Source: Saccharopolyspora spinosa NRRL 18395 (GTDB lineage: Bacteria > Actinomycetota > Actinomycetes > Mycobacteriales > Pseudonocardiaceae). From it: a stretch of DNA of 64,000 bases. The notes under the pieces are model-generated. The model was not told the origin of the DNA. It did no database searches and saw only the letters and a list, made by a program, of their open reading frames with translations. The translations under genes and the position numbers were made by a program. Shown here piece by piece: positions 7,874 through 17,234 of the stretch. How positions within the stretch are numbered: the stretch's first letter is position 1; each line of letters opens with the position of its first letter. The stretch is taken from NCBI RefSeq assembly GCF_000194155.1, contig NZ_GL877881.1, positions 450,688-514,687 of the forward strand, given 5' to 3'.

Positions 7874-9523
7874 TTATCGCTTGCTGAGCACGTAGGTCCG
7901 GTCGCGTCCGATGTACCAGAGGTCCTCGGTGCCGATCGCCGCGTTCTCGTACCGCCAAGGGATCTCGGCGGCGCCGTACGAGCCGACCGCGAGGACGTGC
8001 TTGTACCCGGGCCGGAGCTCGTTGGCGAAGGACTCCTGCTTGCCCATGAGGTGGCCGACGTTGCGCTTGCGGTACTCGGTGTTGAAGTCGACCTCCGTCC
8101 CGAGCATCCCGATCTCGACCATCCGGTCCAGGTGGGGCGCCAGGTAGCGCAGGGTTCCCTCGTGCACGTCCTCGCACACGACGCCGGGCTTGAGCTGCCC
8201 GATGATGCCCTCACGCACGACATCGAAGAAGAAGTTGTACGCCTCCTTCGCCGCCGCAGTGCGGGGCAGCGAGCGGGCCATGTCGGAGGTGGCGACGGTG
8301 ACTCCGTCGAACACGATGCGCACCCCGGCGTCGAGCTGGATGCAGGTCGTCTCGTCGGTGATCGGGTAGTCGACCGGTGGGCCGGGGAAGAGCATCCGGT
8401 TCGACGAGTGCAGGTTGGTGAAGTACGGCTCGATGCCGAAGGGGATCTCGTTCACCGTCCGGAACTCGACGATCTTGTCGAGGTACACCGCGTTGATGTC
8501 GAGCTCGGAGAACGAGCGGCCGGCGTCGAGGCTCTTCTCCGTCCAGGCCAGCGCCTCTTCGATGGCGAACACGCTGGCCCGGGCGGCGACGACCTGGAAT
8601 GCGAGGTCCTCGTGATCGCGGATGTCCCGCCAGTGGCCGAGGTCTGTCGAGACCGGAATCAGTTCCGCCCCCTCCCGCTCGAGCTCGCGGGCCAGTCCGA
8701 CGCTGATCCACTCGTCCTCGACACCGGTCCGCGAGCCACGGGACAGCTCCCGGACGGCGGCACCGACGGACGGGAACTGGCCGACAGGCGCCCCGGAAAC
8801 CCCGGAGGTTCCATCGGGCGCCAGCACGACGAGCCTGTCCGAACCGGCCAGCCACAGGGCGACTGTTCCGTCCGGCTGCGCGAGCCCGGTCGCCTCGGTG
8901 AAGTTGGGCGGCGCGGCGAGGAGCAGCGCGTCGAGGGAGCGGTCGGCGACGAGCGTCTTCAGCGCCGAGAACCGGCTGTCCTCGCTGGCGGTGAACTCCT
9001 CCGCCAGGCCGGACAGGTGTTCGACGGCCTCGATCAGCCGCCGCGCGGTGTGGACGCCCGTCTCGCGCCACGTCGCGAACCTCGCCAGGACCTCCTCGAG
9101 GTCAATCTCGTATGCGGTGACCGGGGTGGGGTCCTGGTCGGCGACGACGAGCTCGACGGAGCCGGACAGCGTGCGGTAGTGGCTGTAGACGACGTCGGCG
9201 GCGAGGCTGACCGCAGCGCCGTCGGCGAGTTCCTTCACCAGGCTCGTCAGGGACGCCGAGGCCGGGGTGTCGGCGACGATTCGGGGGTCGATCGTGACCC
9301 AGGGAGCGTAGAACTTGATCTTGTCCTTCGGGACGCCGGCGGAGAGGGCGTTGCCCTGCTCTTGTTGGCGCACGAGGAGGTACTGGTCCTTGTCAGTCTG
9401 TGCGATCAGTGGTGCGACGAGCGGGTAGGAGTCGAGGCGGATCGCGGAGAACAGCAGGCTCAAACGGGCGTTGAGTCCGTAAGTTTCTTCGACTTGCGAG
9501 GCGTCTGCGGTGAGGCTCAGCAT
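7874..9523 (-). CDS. M24-family metallopeptidase-like protein (creatinase/prolidase fold)
   Basis: This 549-residue protein has the pita-bread fold of M24 peptidases in its C-terminal half. Candidate metal ligands are visible: aspartates in CIQLDAGVRIVF and ATSDMARSL, a histidine in RNVGHLMGKQ, and glutamates in PWRYENAAIGTEDLWYI. The N-terminal 250 residues form the non-catalytic creatinase-like domain and appear longer than usual. Members of this family cleave Xaa-Pro bonds or non-peptide amidino compounds such as creatine. It lies between the ABC ATPase and the RidA gene, so an amide or imide hydrolase role in the imported compound's breakdown is plausible but inferred. Confidence 0.75.
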   Translation of the reverse strand: MLSLTADASQVEETYGLNARLSLLFSAIRLDSYPLVAPLIAQTDKDQYLLVRQQEQGNALSAGVPKDKIKFYAPWVTIDPRIVADTPASASLTSLVKELADGAAVSLAADVVYSHYRTLSGSVELVVADQDPTPVTAYEIDLEEVLARFATWRETGVHTARRLIEAVEHLSGLAEEFTASEDSRFSALKTLVADRSLDALLLAAPPNFTEATGLAQPDGTVALWLAGSDRLVVLAPDGTSGVSGAPVGQFPSVGAAVRELSRGSRTGVEDEWISVGLARELEREGAELIPVSTDLGHWRDIRDHEDLAFQVVAARASVFAIEEALAWTEKSLDAGRSFSELDINAVYLDKIVEFRTVNEIPFGIEPYFTNLHSSNRMLFPGPPVDYPITDETTCIQLDAGVRIVFDGVTVATSDMARSLPRTAAAKEAYNFFFDVVREGIIGQLKPGVVCEDVHEGTLRYLAPHLDRMVEIGMLGTEVDFNTEYRKRNVGHLMGKQESFANELRPGYKHVLAVGSYGAAEIPWRYENAAIGTEDLWYIGRDRTYVLSKR

Positions 9524-9580
9524 GGGTGTTCCTCTGATGTCAATTTCGGTGCCGGAATCGGTCGGATTCTGCGGCTGCGG

Positions 9581-10360
<780 letters not shown>

Positions 10361-10379
10361 GTGACTCTCCGTCCGGCCG

Positions 10380-11405
10380 TCACGGCGCCTGGATGATCTC
10401 GTTGCGGTGCAGCGGCTCGATGTAGGCGTCGCTGTACACGTCCTTGGGCGTGAGGTTGCTCGCCGATTTCAGGCCGAGGAACTGGCGGGCGATGTCAATC
10501 ATTTTCTGAGCGCCGGCGTCGTCCATGACGCCGAACTGGTTCGCCGACTCATCAGGTCCCCAGTTGAGGGCGCACTGCTCGCCGATTGCGAGGGTGATGG
10601 TCTTGGTCTCGTAGCCCGAGACCTCTTTCTGGAAGTCCTGCGCGGCCTCGGTCGGGTGCTGGCACGCCCACAGGAAGCCCTTCTGCATCGCCCGGTTGAA
10701 CCGCCGCACCTGATCGGGATTGGTTTTGAGCTTCTCGTCGGAGACGACGATCCCGTTGCCGTAGAGGTCGATGCCGAGGTCAGACCACTTCAGCACAACG
10801 GCCTGCCGGCCGAGTGCGTCAATGGCTGGCTCGTCGGAGACGTACAGGGCGAGGTTGGCGTCCCACTGACCGGCCAGCAGTCCGGGGATCTTCGATCCGC
10901 TCGAGGCGTGCACGACGTTGACGTCGCCCTCCTTGAGCCCCAGCTTGCTCATCGCGAACGGCCACATCGCGGTCATCGCACCCGCGCCCTCGGTGGCGAC
11001 TGTCTTGCCCGGGAGATCGGCCCATCCGTTGATTCCGCTGCCCGCGAGGGCCACGACCGCGTAGGCGGACCTGGCCTGGACGAGGTTGACCTGCTTGACT
11101 TTGGCGCCCCTGCCCTGGCTGGTGACCGTGGCGCCGAAGTCCGCCCAGCCGGCGTCGACCTTGCCGGTTTCGACGGACGTGACCGTGTTGGTCGAACCTG
11201 ACCCCGGCATCACCGTGAGGTCGATGCCTTCCGCCTTGAAGAAGCCCCGCTCAACAGCCGAGATGAACGGGGCGTGCTTCGGCAGGTACGCCACGTCGAG
11301 CATGAGGGTCATCGAGTTCTTCCCGCTACTGCTCGCGCAACCCGACACGGTCACGAGCAGCACAGCTCCGACGATCGCGGCGATCCTGCGAATCGAGTTC
11401 CGCAT
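10380..11405 (-). CDS. ABC transporter solute-binding lipoprotein (NMT1/THI5-like)
   Basis: This 341-residue protein is the extracellular binding protein of the import system. It starts at MRNSIRR, a lipoprotein signal peptide ending in the lipobox VSGC near residue 23, after which the mature chain opens with MTLMLDVAYLPKHAPFISAV, typical of NMT1/THI5 and taurine-type proteins that bind small organic ligands. The frame is open upstream but only this start gives a signal peptide. It stands between permease and ATPase genes. The ligand cannot be told from sequence; dicarboxylate-like or sugar-acid substrates would suit the neighbouring enzymes. Confidence 0.88.
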   Translation of the reverse strand: MRNSIRRIAAIVGAVLLVTVSGCASSSGKNSMTLMLDVAYLPKHAPFISAVERGFFKAEGIDLTVMPGSGSTNTVTSVETGKVDAGWADFGATVTSQGRGAKVKQVNLVQARSAYAVVALAGSGINGWADLPGKTVATEGAGAMTAMWPFAMSKLGLKEGDVNVVHASSGSKIPGLLAGQWDANLALYVSDEPAIDALGRQAVVLKWSDLGIDLYGNGIVVSDEKLKTNPDQVRRFNRAMQKGFLWACQHPTEAAQDFQKEVSGYETKTITLAIGEQCALNWGPDESANQFGVMDDAGAQKMIDIARQFLGLKSASNLTPKDVYSDAYIEPLHRNEIIQAP

Positions 11406-11424
11406 TCGAGTCTCCGATCCCCGG

Positions 11425-12276
11425 TCACTTCGCGTGGTTCTTCCACGGGACCAGCTTTCGTCCCGCGAAATCGACGATGAAGAACAAGGCCAGGGCGATG
11501 GCGGCGAGCACGATGAAGGCCGCGAACATCGACGGGAGGTCGACCTGGCTGTTGGCGAGGAGGATGACGTATCCCAACCCCTTCGAGCCGGCGATGAACT
11601 CACCGACGACCGCCCCGCCCACAGCGAGCGAGATGGAGATCTTCGCCCCGGAGAAGATCGACGGGATCGCATAGATGAACTCGATCTTCGTCATCTTCTT
11701 CCACTGCGACGCCTTGTTGATCCGTGCGAGCTCCTGCAGTTCGTGCGGTACCGAGCTCAGCCCGTCATAGGTGTTGATCACCAGCGGGAAGAACGCGATG
11801 GCCATCGCGACGAACGCCTTCGACTCGAAGCCGAACCCGAACCACACGATGAACAGCGGTGCGAGCGCAACCTTGGGGATGGTGTCGATCGCGATGAGCG
11901 CGGGATAGAGGAAACTGCGCACGGTCGAGGAATAGTGCAGCGCCGCGCCGCATAGAACCCCAAGCGCGGTGCCGAGCGCAAAGCCGGCAAGCGCCTCCTG
12001 CAACGTGACGAAGGTGTTGCTCGCGAAGTATCCGGGCCGTTCGATCAGCTCGGCGAAGGCCGAGACCGGACCGACGAGCAGGAACTCCGGCGGGGCGATG
12101 ATGGTGACCAGCAGCTGCCAGACGACGAAGATCCCGACGATCCCTGCGACTGCCTTCGCACCGGCCACGATCGAGTCACGGCTGAGTCGTGTCGGCCGGG
12201 ATGTCGCCCGTCCATCGAGCGCTGCCTCGGGCGAGGACTGGCGCAGGCGGTCCGATCTGACTTCAGGAGAGGCCAT
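11425..12276 (-). CDS. ABC transporter permease (SsuC/TauC type)
   Basis: This protein of about 283 residues is the membrane subunit, with six hydrophobic segments after a polar N-terminus. The EAA-like coupling loop is visible as ELQELARINKASQWKKMTKI before YAIPSIFSG, and SLAVGGAVVGEFIAGSKGLGY is the conserved BPD_transp_1 pattern. I prefer the ATG giving MASPEV because GGGAG stands eight bases before it, over a start six codons earlier. It is the first gene of the transporter set, with a 257-base gap to the dehydrogenase gene upstream that could hold an internal promoter. Confidence 0.92.
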   Translation of the reverse strand: MASPEVRSDRLRQSSPEAALDGRATSRPTRLSRDSIVAGAKAVAGIVGIFVVWQLLVTIIAPPEFLLVGPVSAFAELIERPGYFASNTFVTLQEALAGFALGTALGVLCGAALHYSSTVRSFLYPALIAIDTIPKVALAPLFIVWFGFGFESKAFVAMAIAFFPLVINTYDGLSSVPHELQELARINKASQWKKMTKIEFIYAIPSIFSGAKISISLAVGGAVVGEFIAGSKGLGYVILLANSQVDLPSMFAAFIVLAAIALALFFIVDFAGRKLVPWKNHAK

Positions 12277-12533
12277 CGCGGGAGCTCCCATCAAAAGGCG
12301 TGCCTTGCGCGGACAGTGCTGCGGCGACCGACTGGGGGTGTGGACGCCGGCAGGAGCCCGTGGCGGGGAGCGGCGACGCAGCCGTGATTCGGCGCGACGG
12401 GGGTGAGGGCGGGAGCGATCGGGGTGTCATTAGGTCCTCACAACATTGGAAGGGTTGCGACCGGGCGGTCGCGGGAATGGCTGGCGAGGGCCGGATCCGG
12501 CCGGGGTAATCCGCCGCATTAGGCCGACACGGG

Positions 12534-14156
12534 TCAATCGGCGCTTTCGGTGGCAAGCGCGTCTCGACTGGGTTCGCCGTCGAGTCGACGCCACACGCCA
12601 ACCGGATTGTCGTCTTGTACCTCGGCCGGCAGCAGCGCTGCCGGCACGTCCTGATAAGCGACGGGTCGCAGGAAGCGCTCGATTGCGAGCGTCCCGACCG
12701 AGGTGCTGCGCGGGTCCGTCGTGGCCGGGAACGGGCCGCCGTGCACCATCGCGTGCCCGACCTCGACCCCGGTGGGCCAACCATCGAACAGGATGCGACC
12801 GGCCCGCTCCTCCAGGAGCGGCAGCAGCTTCGCGGCGAGTGGATGATCAGCCTCATCGGCGTGCACTGTCGCGGTGAGCTGACCTTCCAGCGCGCTCACC
12901 GCTGCGGTCAGCTCAGCGATGTCGGCACATCGGACGAGCAGCGACGTCGCGCCGAAGGCTTCGGCCTGCAGCCCCGGATCGGCAACGAACCGGGCGCCAT
13001 CGACGGTCAGCAGCCGCGCGCAACCACCGGCCGCATCGCCGGACCGGCTGCCGCAAGCGAGCTCATCGACGCCGTCCCGGGCCGCAATGGCGTCACCGGC
13101 GGCGGCGTAGTGGTCGGCGATACCGATGGTGAGCATGGTTGCTCCGGGGTTGGTGGCAACGGCGTCGGCCGCGGCCTTCGTGAACGCGTCGAGGCCCGGT
13201 CCCTCGACCATAAGCACCAAACCAGGGTTCGTGCAGAACTGCCCGGCTCCGAGCGTCAGCGATCCGACGAAGGCGGCGCCCAGCTCGGCTCCGCGGGATC
13301 CGAGCGCCGCAGGCAGCAGCAGCACCGGATTGATGCTGCTCATCTCCGCGTACACCGGGATCGGCACCGGCCGGGCGGCAGCTGCGGCCGCGATCGCCAG
13401 CCCGCCTTGGCGGGAGCCGGTGAAACCCACGGCACGAATCCTCGGGTCTCTGACGAGTTGGGCACCGATATCGGTCCCACTGCCGACAACCTGCGAGAAT
13501 ACGCCCTCGGGCATTCCCGTGTCAGCCGCTGCTTCGGCGATCGCCCGCGCCACCAGCTCCGCGGTACCCAGATGCGCCTGATGCGCCTTGACGACGACCG
13601 GGCACCCGGCGGCCAGCGCCGACGCCGTGTCGCCACCGGCGGTGGAGAAGGCCAGTGGGAAGTTGCTTGCGCCGAACACCGCGACCGGGCCGAGCGCGAT
13701 CCGGCGCTGTCGGATATCGGGGCGCGGGAGCGGCACGCGGTCCAGCCGTGCCGGATCGATCCGGGCACCCTGCCAGCTCCCAGCCCGCAGCTCTGCCGCG
13801 AACAGGCGCAGCTGACCGCTGGTGCGACCGACTTCGCCGGTGAGCCGCGGACGAGGCAGCGCGGTCTCGGCGTGAGCGCGCTCGACCAGCAAATCCTGGC
13901 GCTTGTCGATCAGATCGGCGATGCGCTCGAGGAACTCGGCACGCCGCTCGGCGGTGGTCGCCCGAAACACCGGAAACGCCTGCGCTGCTAGCGCACAAGC
14001 CCGTTCGACATGCTCGGCCGACGCCGTCGGGTAGGCGGGGTCGAGGGCCGCGCCAGTGCGGGGATCGGAGGACCGGATCTCCTTGCCCGTGCCGATGACG
14101 GGTTCGGCTCCGATGATCATGGCGCCGGTCGGGCAGGTCTGGAGGGGAGCGGACAC
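12534..14156 (-). CDS. Alpha-ketoglutaric semialdehyde dehydrogenase (2,5-dioxovalerate dehydrogenase)
   Basis: This 540-residue aldehyde dehydrogenase oxidises 2,5-dioxovalerate to 2-oxoglutarate with NAD(P)+. The sequence follows the KGSADH group: PVAVFGASNFPLAFSTAGGD, CPVVVKAHQAHLGTAEL, GFTGSRQGGLA in the cofactor site, EMSSINPVLLLP with the general-base glutamate, and GAGQFCTNPG with the catalytic cysteine. The start is set at a GTG preceded by GGAAGGAG; an upstream ATG pair lacks such a site. It follows the KdgD-type gene in the same direction, and these two enzymes perform consecutive steps of glucarate/galactarate (or related sugar acid) catabolism. Confidence 0.92.
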   Translation of the reverse strand: MSAPLQTCPTGAMIIGAEPVIGTGKEIRSSDPRTGAALDPAYPTASAEHVERACALAAQAFPVFRATTAERRAEFLERIADLIDKRQDLLVERAHAETALPRPRLTGEVGRTSGQLRLFAAELRAGSWQGARIDPARLDRVPLPRPDIRQRRIALGPVAVFGASNFPLAFSTAGGDTASALAAGCPVVVKAHQAHLGTAELVARAIAEAAADTGMPEGVFSQVVGSGTDIGAQLVRDPRIRAVGFTGSRQGGLAIAAAAAARPVPIPVYAEMSSINPVLLLPAALGSRGAELGAAFVGSLTLGAGQFCTNPGLVLMVEGPGLDAFTKAAADAVATNPGATMLTIGIADHYAAAGDAIAARDGVDELACGSRSGDAAGGCARLLTVDGARFVADPGLQAEAFGATSLLVRCADIAELTAAVSALEGQLTATVHADEADHPLAAKLLPLLEERAGRILFDGWPTGVEVGHAMVHGGPFPATTDPRSTSVGTLAIERFLRPVAYQDVPAALLPAEVQDDNPVGVWRRLDGEPSRDALATESAD

Positions 14157-14191
14157 GAGTGTCTCCTTCCTCTTCATCACGGTCGGTAGCG

Positions 14192-15118
14192 TCAGGCGAT
14201 GGCGGTGCGCGATGTCTCGACGACGCCGGCCAACAATGCGCGCTCGGCGTCATCCAGGTCAGTCAGCGGCGGTCGGACCGGACCGGCCGGGCACCCGACG
14301 AGCTCCATGCCAGCCTTGACGATGCTCACCGCGTAACCCGCCTTTCGGTCACGAATCGCGGTGTAAGGCAGCACGACGTCGTCGAGCAGTCGACGCACCT
14401 TCGTTCGGTCCCCTGTCCGCACCGCGCTGTAGAAGGTCAGGGCGAACTCGGGCAGGAAGTTGAAGATCGCCGAACTGTAGGTCGTGACACCCAACTCCAG
14501 GTACGGCAGCGCGAACGTCTCCGCCGTCGGCAGCCCGCCGACGTAGACCAAGCGGTCGCCGAGACGCGAGTGGATCCGCGTGATCTCCTCCAGGTCGCCG
14601 ACACCGTCCTTGAACCCGATCAGGTTCGGGCACGCGTCGGCAAGCGCAGCCACCGTGTCCGATGTGTACACGGCGTTCGCACGGCTGTAGAGCACCACGC
14701 CCAGCGAAGTGGATTCGCAGACCGCGCGCACATGAGCGACGAGGCCGTCGGCGGAGGCCTCGGTGAGGTAGGGCGGGAACAGCAGCAGGCCGTCGGCGCC
14801 GGCCGCCTCAGCGTCGCGGGCCATCGCGACCGCCTGCGCGGTGCCGTGTCCAGCCGGGGCGAGGATCGGGGTGCCCTCGGGCGCGCTGCCGACGGCCGCT
14901 CGGACCACGGTGCCGACTTCCTCCGGGGTCAGGGAGAAGAACTCCCCCGTCCCGCCAGCGGCGAACAGCCCGGCGATCTCGTACTTGCCGAGGCGGATGA
15001 TGTTCTCCCGGTAAGCGGGCTCGTCGAACGCCAGGTCACGGGTGAAGTGGGTGACCGGGAACGACAGCAGTCCGGAGCCGAGGCGCTCGGCAAGTTCGGT
15101 CGGCGTGAAGGCGGGCAT
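14192..15118 (-). CDS. kdgD: 5-dehydro-4-deoxyglucarate dehydratase
   Basis: This 308-residue DapA-family enzyme dehydrates and decarboxylates 5-dehydro-4-deoxyglucarate to 2,5-dioxovalerate. Group-specific sequence is LFAAGGTGEFFSLTPEEVG, ADGLLLFPPYLTEA, CPNLIGFKDGVGD with the Schiff-base lysine near residue 170, and YVGGLPTAETFALPYLELG. The start follows AGGAGG with eight-base spacing. It is the first gene of a leftward operon and its product is the substrate of the next gene's enzyme. No glucarate or galactarate dehydratase is in the window, so the entry substrate is made elsewhere or is different. The related hydroxyproline-pathway deaminase is a less likely alternative. Confidence 0.9.
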   Translation of the reverse strand: MPAFTPTELAERLGSGLLSFPVTHFTRDLAFDEPAYRENIIRLGKYEIAGLFAAGGTGEFFSLTPEEVGTVVRAAVGSAPEGTPILAPAGHGTAQAVAMARDAEAAGADGLLLFPPYLTEASADGLVAHVRAVCESTSLGVVLYSRANAVYTSDTVAALADACPNLIGFKDGVGDLEEITRIHSRLGDRLVYVGGLPTAETFALPYLELGVTTYSSAIFNFLPEFALTFYSAVRTGDRTKVRRLLDDVVLPYTAIRDRKAGYAVSIVKAGMELVGCPAGPVRPPLTDLDDAERALLAGVVETSRTAIA

Positions 15119-15264
15119 CAGTGAGTTCCTCCTGCGGGTGGCGCCAGTGCTCGGCGGCGACTGGAACCGACAGTAAGAATGAAACCAATGCGCGTCCAAC
15201 ACTCCTTCGGCATCGCGTGATACCGATAATGGATTGGTGACGCTGAGCCAGCGGGAGAGCACCC

Positions 15265-15360
15265 ACCGGCCTCTTACGCGAACACCTCACCCCCCACGAC
15301 CAGGGCTTCGTCTTCACAACACCAAGAGGCCGCGTGCCACGACGCACCAAACGTCGACCG
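15265..15360 (+). pseudogene. Tyrosine-recombinase (integrase) fragment
   Basis: From 15271 the plus strand reads LLREHLTPHDQGFVFTTPRG then RVPRRT, which is the stretch before the catalytic HxxR box of actinomycete phage-type integrases. Nothing before or after continues the domain, and the fragment is not in a credible ORF. It is a relic. Confidence 0.45.
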
Positions 15361-15807
15361 AGCCCGGAAAGCCCCAATACCCACGCAGGCATCAAAAAAC
15401 CACCAATCACTCCCCCCGCGCAGGAACCACCTGACGTTCGTACGCACACCATTCGGATCGTATTCCGGCGGCACCGCGTTCAAATTCCGCTTCATTCGGC
15501 CACCAATTCTTGATCATTACAAGACAGGCTTTAGAAGCACCCTTTCGGGCGGTCTCGATTTCCCAACGGCGCGCGCTGCCCCTTGGTGAGCTTCTCGCCG
15601 AGTTCCGCCCTCGGCCGGGAACTACTCCAGTGTGCACCGTCGGGCTGGTGGATGATGGCCGAGCGTGTCGATGACGTCGTCCGGCAGCGGGTCAGCGGCG
15701 ATGCTGGCCTGGTGGCGCCCTGCGTAGCGGCCGAGCGCGGTTGAACCATGTGCGCCTCGATACACGTGTACTGGCTGACAGGTCCGAGCGCACCGGGAGG
15801 ACTTTCC
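15361..15807. other. Intergenic region of mosaic, partly AT-richer sequence
   Basis: No convincing gene is visible. The stretch around 15465-15540 is AT-richer than the neighbouring operons, and ORFs on the minus strand change frame without recognisable motifs. It joins an integrase scrap to a hypothetical gene and is best read as mobile-element debris. Confidence 0.35.
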
Positions 15808-16341
15808 GTGAACCATGTGGCAGAACCCGACAGCTGGAGCGAGTTCGAGAGAATGGAGCAACGGAAAGCCCAAGACGAGCGCGTGATTCAGGAGTGGAAA
15901 CGAACGAATAGCGGCAACGGCGACGCATTGAAGCACGTGCGCAATTTCGTCGAACACGTGCGCGGGGACATTGGGGTGGACGGCGTAATCGTCGACGTTG
16001 ACGCCATACCGATCAACGGGGGCTACGAGATCAAAGCGGGTTATTACATGGAGCCGGACCCGCTGAACGATCTGCAAGCTTTGGGCTCGTCTGCGGCTAA
16101 GTTGTCGGCGAAATCGTCGGCCCAGTCGGCTGGCGGCGCATGTGGGCGTTCAGTGAGCACGCCGCTGGGAGGGCACCCCGAGGAGTTGGCCGATTTGGTG
16201 CCCCAGGGAGGAGTAGGAGCGTCGTACGCGGACGGTGGGCCGCCTTCCGACGCCGGTCGGGTCGGTCGGCGAGTTCGCAGCGGAGATGGCGTGGATGAAG
16301 CGCCGCACACGGCGTCGGGTTCGGCTACAGCATCGGCCTGA
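15808..16341 (+). CDS. Hypothetical protein, possibly chimeric
   Basis: This 177-residue ORF starts with a GTG after GGGAGGAC. I do not recognise it. Residues 1-100 are charged and plausibly folded (SWSEFERMEQRKAQDERVIQ, then VDGVIVDVDAIPINGGYEIK), with a helical, amphipathic start. From about residue 105 the composition changes abruptly to glycine, serine and proline-rich sequence without structure, which suggests that the original C-terminus was lost and foreign sequence is read through. A transposase fragment follows in another frame. Confidence 0.4.
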   Translation: MNHVAEPDSWSEFERMEQRKAQDERVIQEWKRTNSGNGDALKHVRNFVEHVRGDIGVDGVIVDVDAIPINGGYEIKAGYYMEPDPLNDLQALGSSAAKLSAKSSAQSAGGACGRSVSTPLGGHPEELADLVPQGGVGASYADGGPPSDAGRVGRRVRSGDGVDEAPHTASGSATASA

Positions 16342-16477
16342 TGCCGGTGGCACGGAGCGGCAACGCCGCCCGCCGCGCCCCGGGTGGCGCCGCGCCGACT
16401 CTCCGGGAAGTCCGGGACACGAGCGGAACACGAGACATCCGGGACACGAGCGGGCCAAGAAGCTGAGAAACGCGCGG

Positions 16478-16615
16478 TTACGCGTTGTGGAAAGCCCCCG
16501 AAGAATCCGCCTGCTGACCCGCATTGCGTTTGGCTACCGAAGCCCCGAAGCATTCATCGCCCCGGCCATGCCCGCCCTCCACGGCCACACCCCCACCCTC
16601 CCAGGACGGAAATAA
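16478..16615 (+). pseudogene. Transposase C-terminal fragment
   Basis: In the frame ending at 16615 the sequence VVESPRRIRLLTRIAFGYRS followed by PEAFIAPAMPALHGHTPTLP resembles the C-terminal end of actinomycete transposases, which often finish with an R-I-A-F-G-Y/F-R-S stretch and a PxLPGR tail. The catalytic part is missing. The remainder of the ORF upstream shows no transposase motif. Confidence 0.45.
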
Positions 16616-16694
16616 CACCAACAGAAACAACAGAAGAGCCCAAAGATCGATACGGCATCCTTCGCCGACGATCACTGGAGATCCACATCGTGGC

Positions 16695-16739
16695 CAAAAA
16701 AGCCCGCTGAGCTGCACTTACGTGCCGACCAGCGGGCTT
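16695..16739 (-). terminator. Rho-independent terminator, minus strand
   Basis: Read on the minus strand, AGCCCGCTG and CAGCGGGCT pair as a nine-base stem around a loop of 20 and are followed by TTTTTT. No gene is recognised just upstream on that strand, so it may belong to a lost gene or a small RNA. Confidence 0.5.
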
Positions 16740-17234
16740 CCGCCAACGTCGGGCCGAGAGGATCCGACCTGCCAGCCCTTGACCCCAGTCCTGTCCACAA
16801 GAGACGGTGACCGGCGAGAACCGATAACTCAGGACGAACCGGTGCTGTTGAACGCAGTACCACTCTCGCATCAGAGCACCACAATATTCCCAGATATCCT
16901 CCCACTCCTACTCCTGCGGTCAATGACCGATGTCCGCCGGATTCGGCCCCATCCATCACCGGCTATGCATGACGTTCTCGCCGCCGCCTCTCGCCCACTT
17001 CAGCCCCTCAATATCACCGGCCCCGACGAAGTGTTCGGGATCGCGACCTTGTTGCCGGGCAGCGGCGACGGGTCCGTTTGATGGTGGGAAACTTGCTGAC
17101 ATTTATTGCATAATGGTCAACAATTGACTACCGGCCTAGAACGCTATACCGTCGGCCCACTTGCTGGAGCACCTGCCCAGCCCGTCACATCGCTCGGCGC
17201 GTCCCCAGCGGGCTTTCCTCAAGGAGGTTCGGAA
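16740..17234. other. Intergenic region before the MHS transporter
   Basis: ORFs here lack motifs and ribosome-binding sites. The right end must hold the promoter of the rightward transporter gene; TTGACTA-like sequence occurs near 17125 but I cannot define a promoter. No RNA gene recognised. Confidence 0.35.

Noticed and set aside
16524..17081. 185-codon plus-strand ORF before the MHS transporter
   Set aside because: It covers a transposase tail and a minus-strand terminator, is rich in Pro, Ser, Thr and Arg as expected of a non-coding frame, and has no family features.
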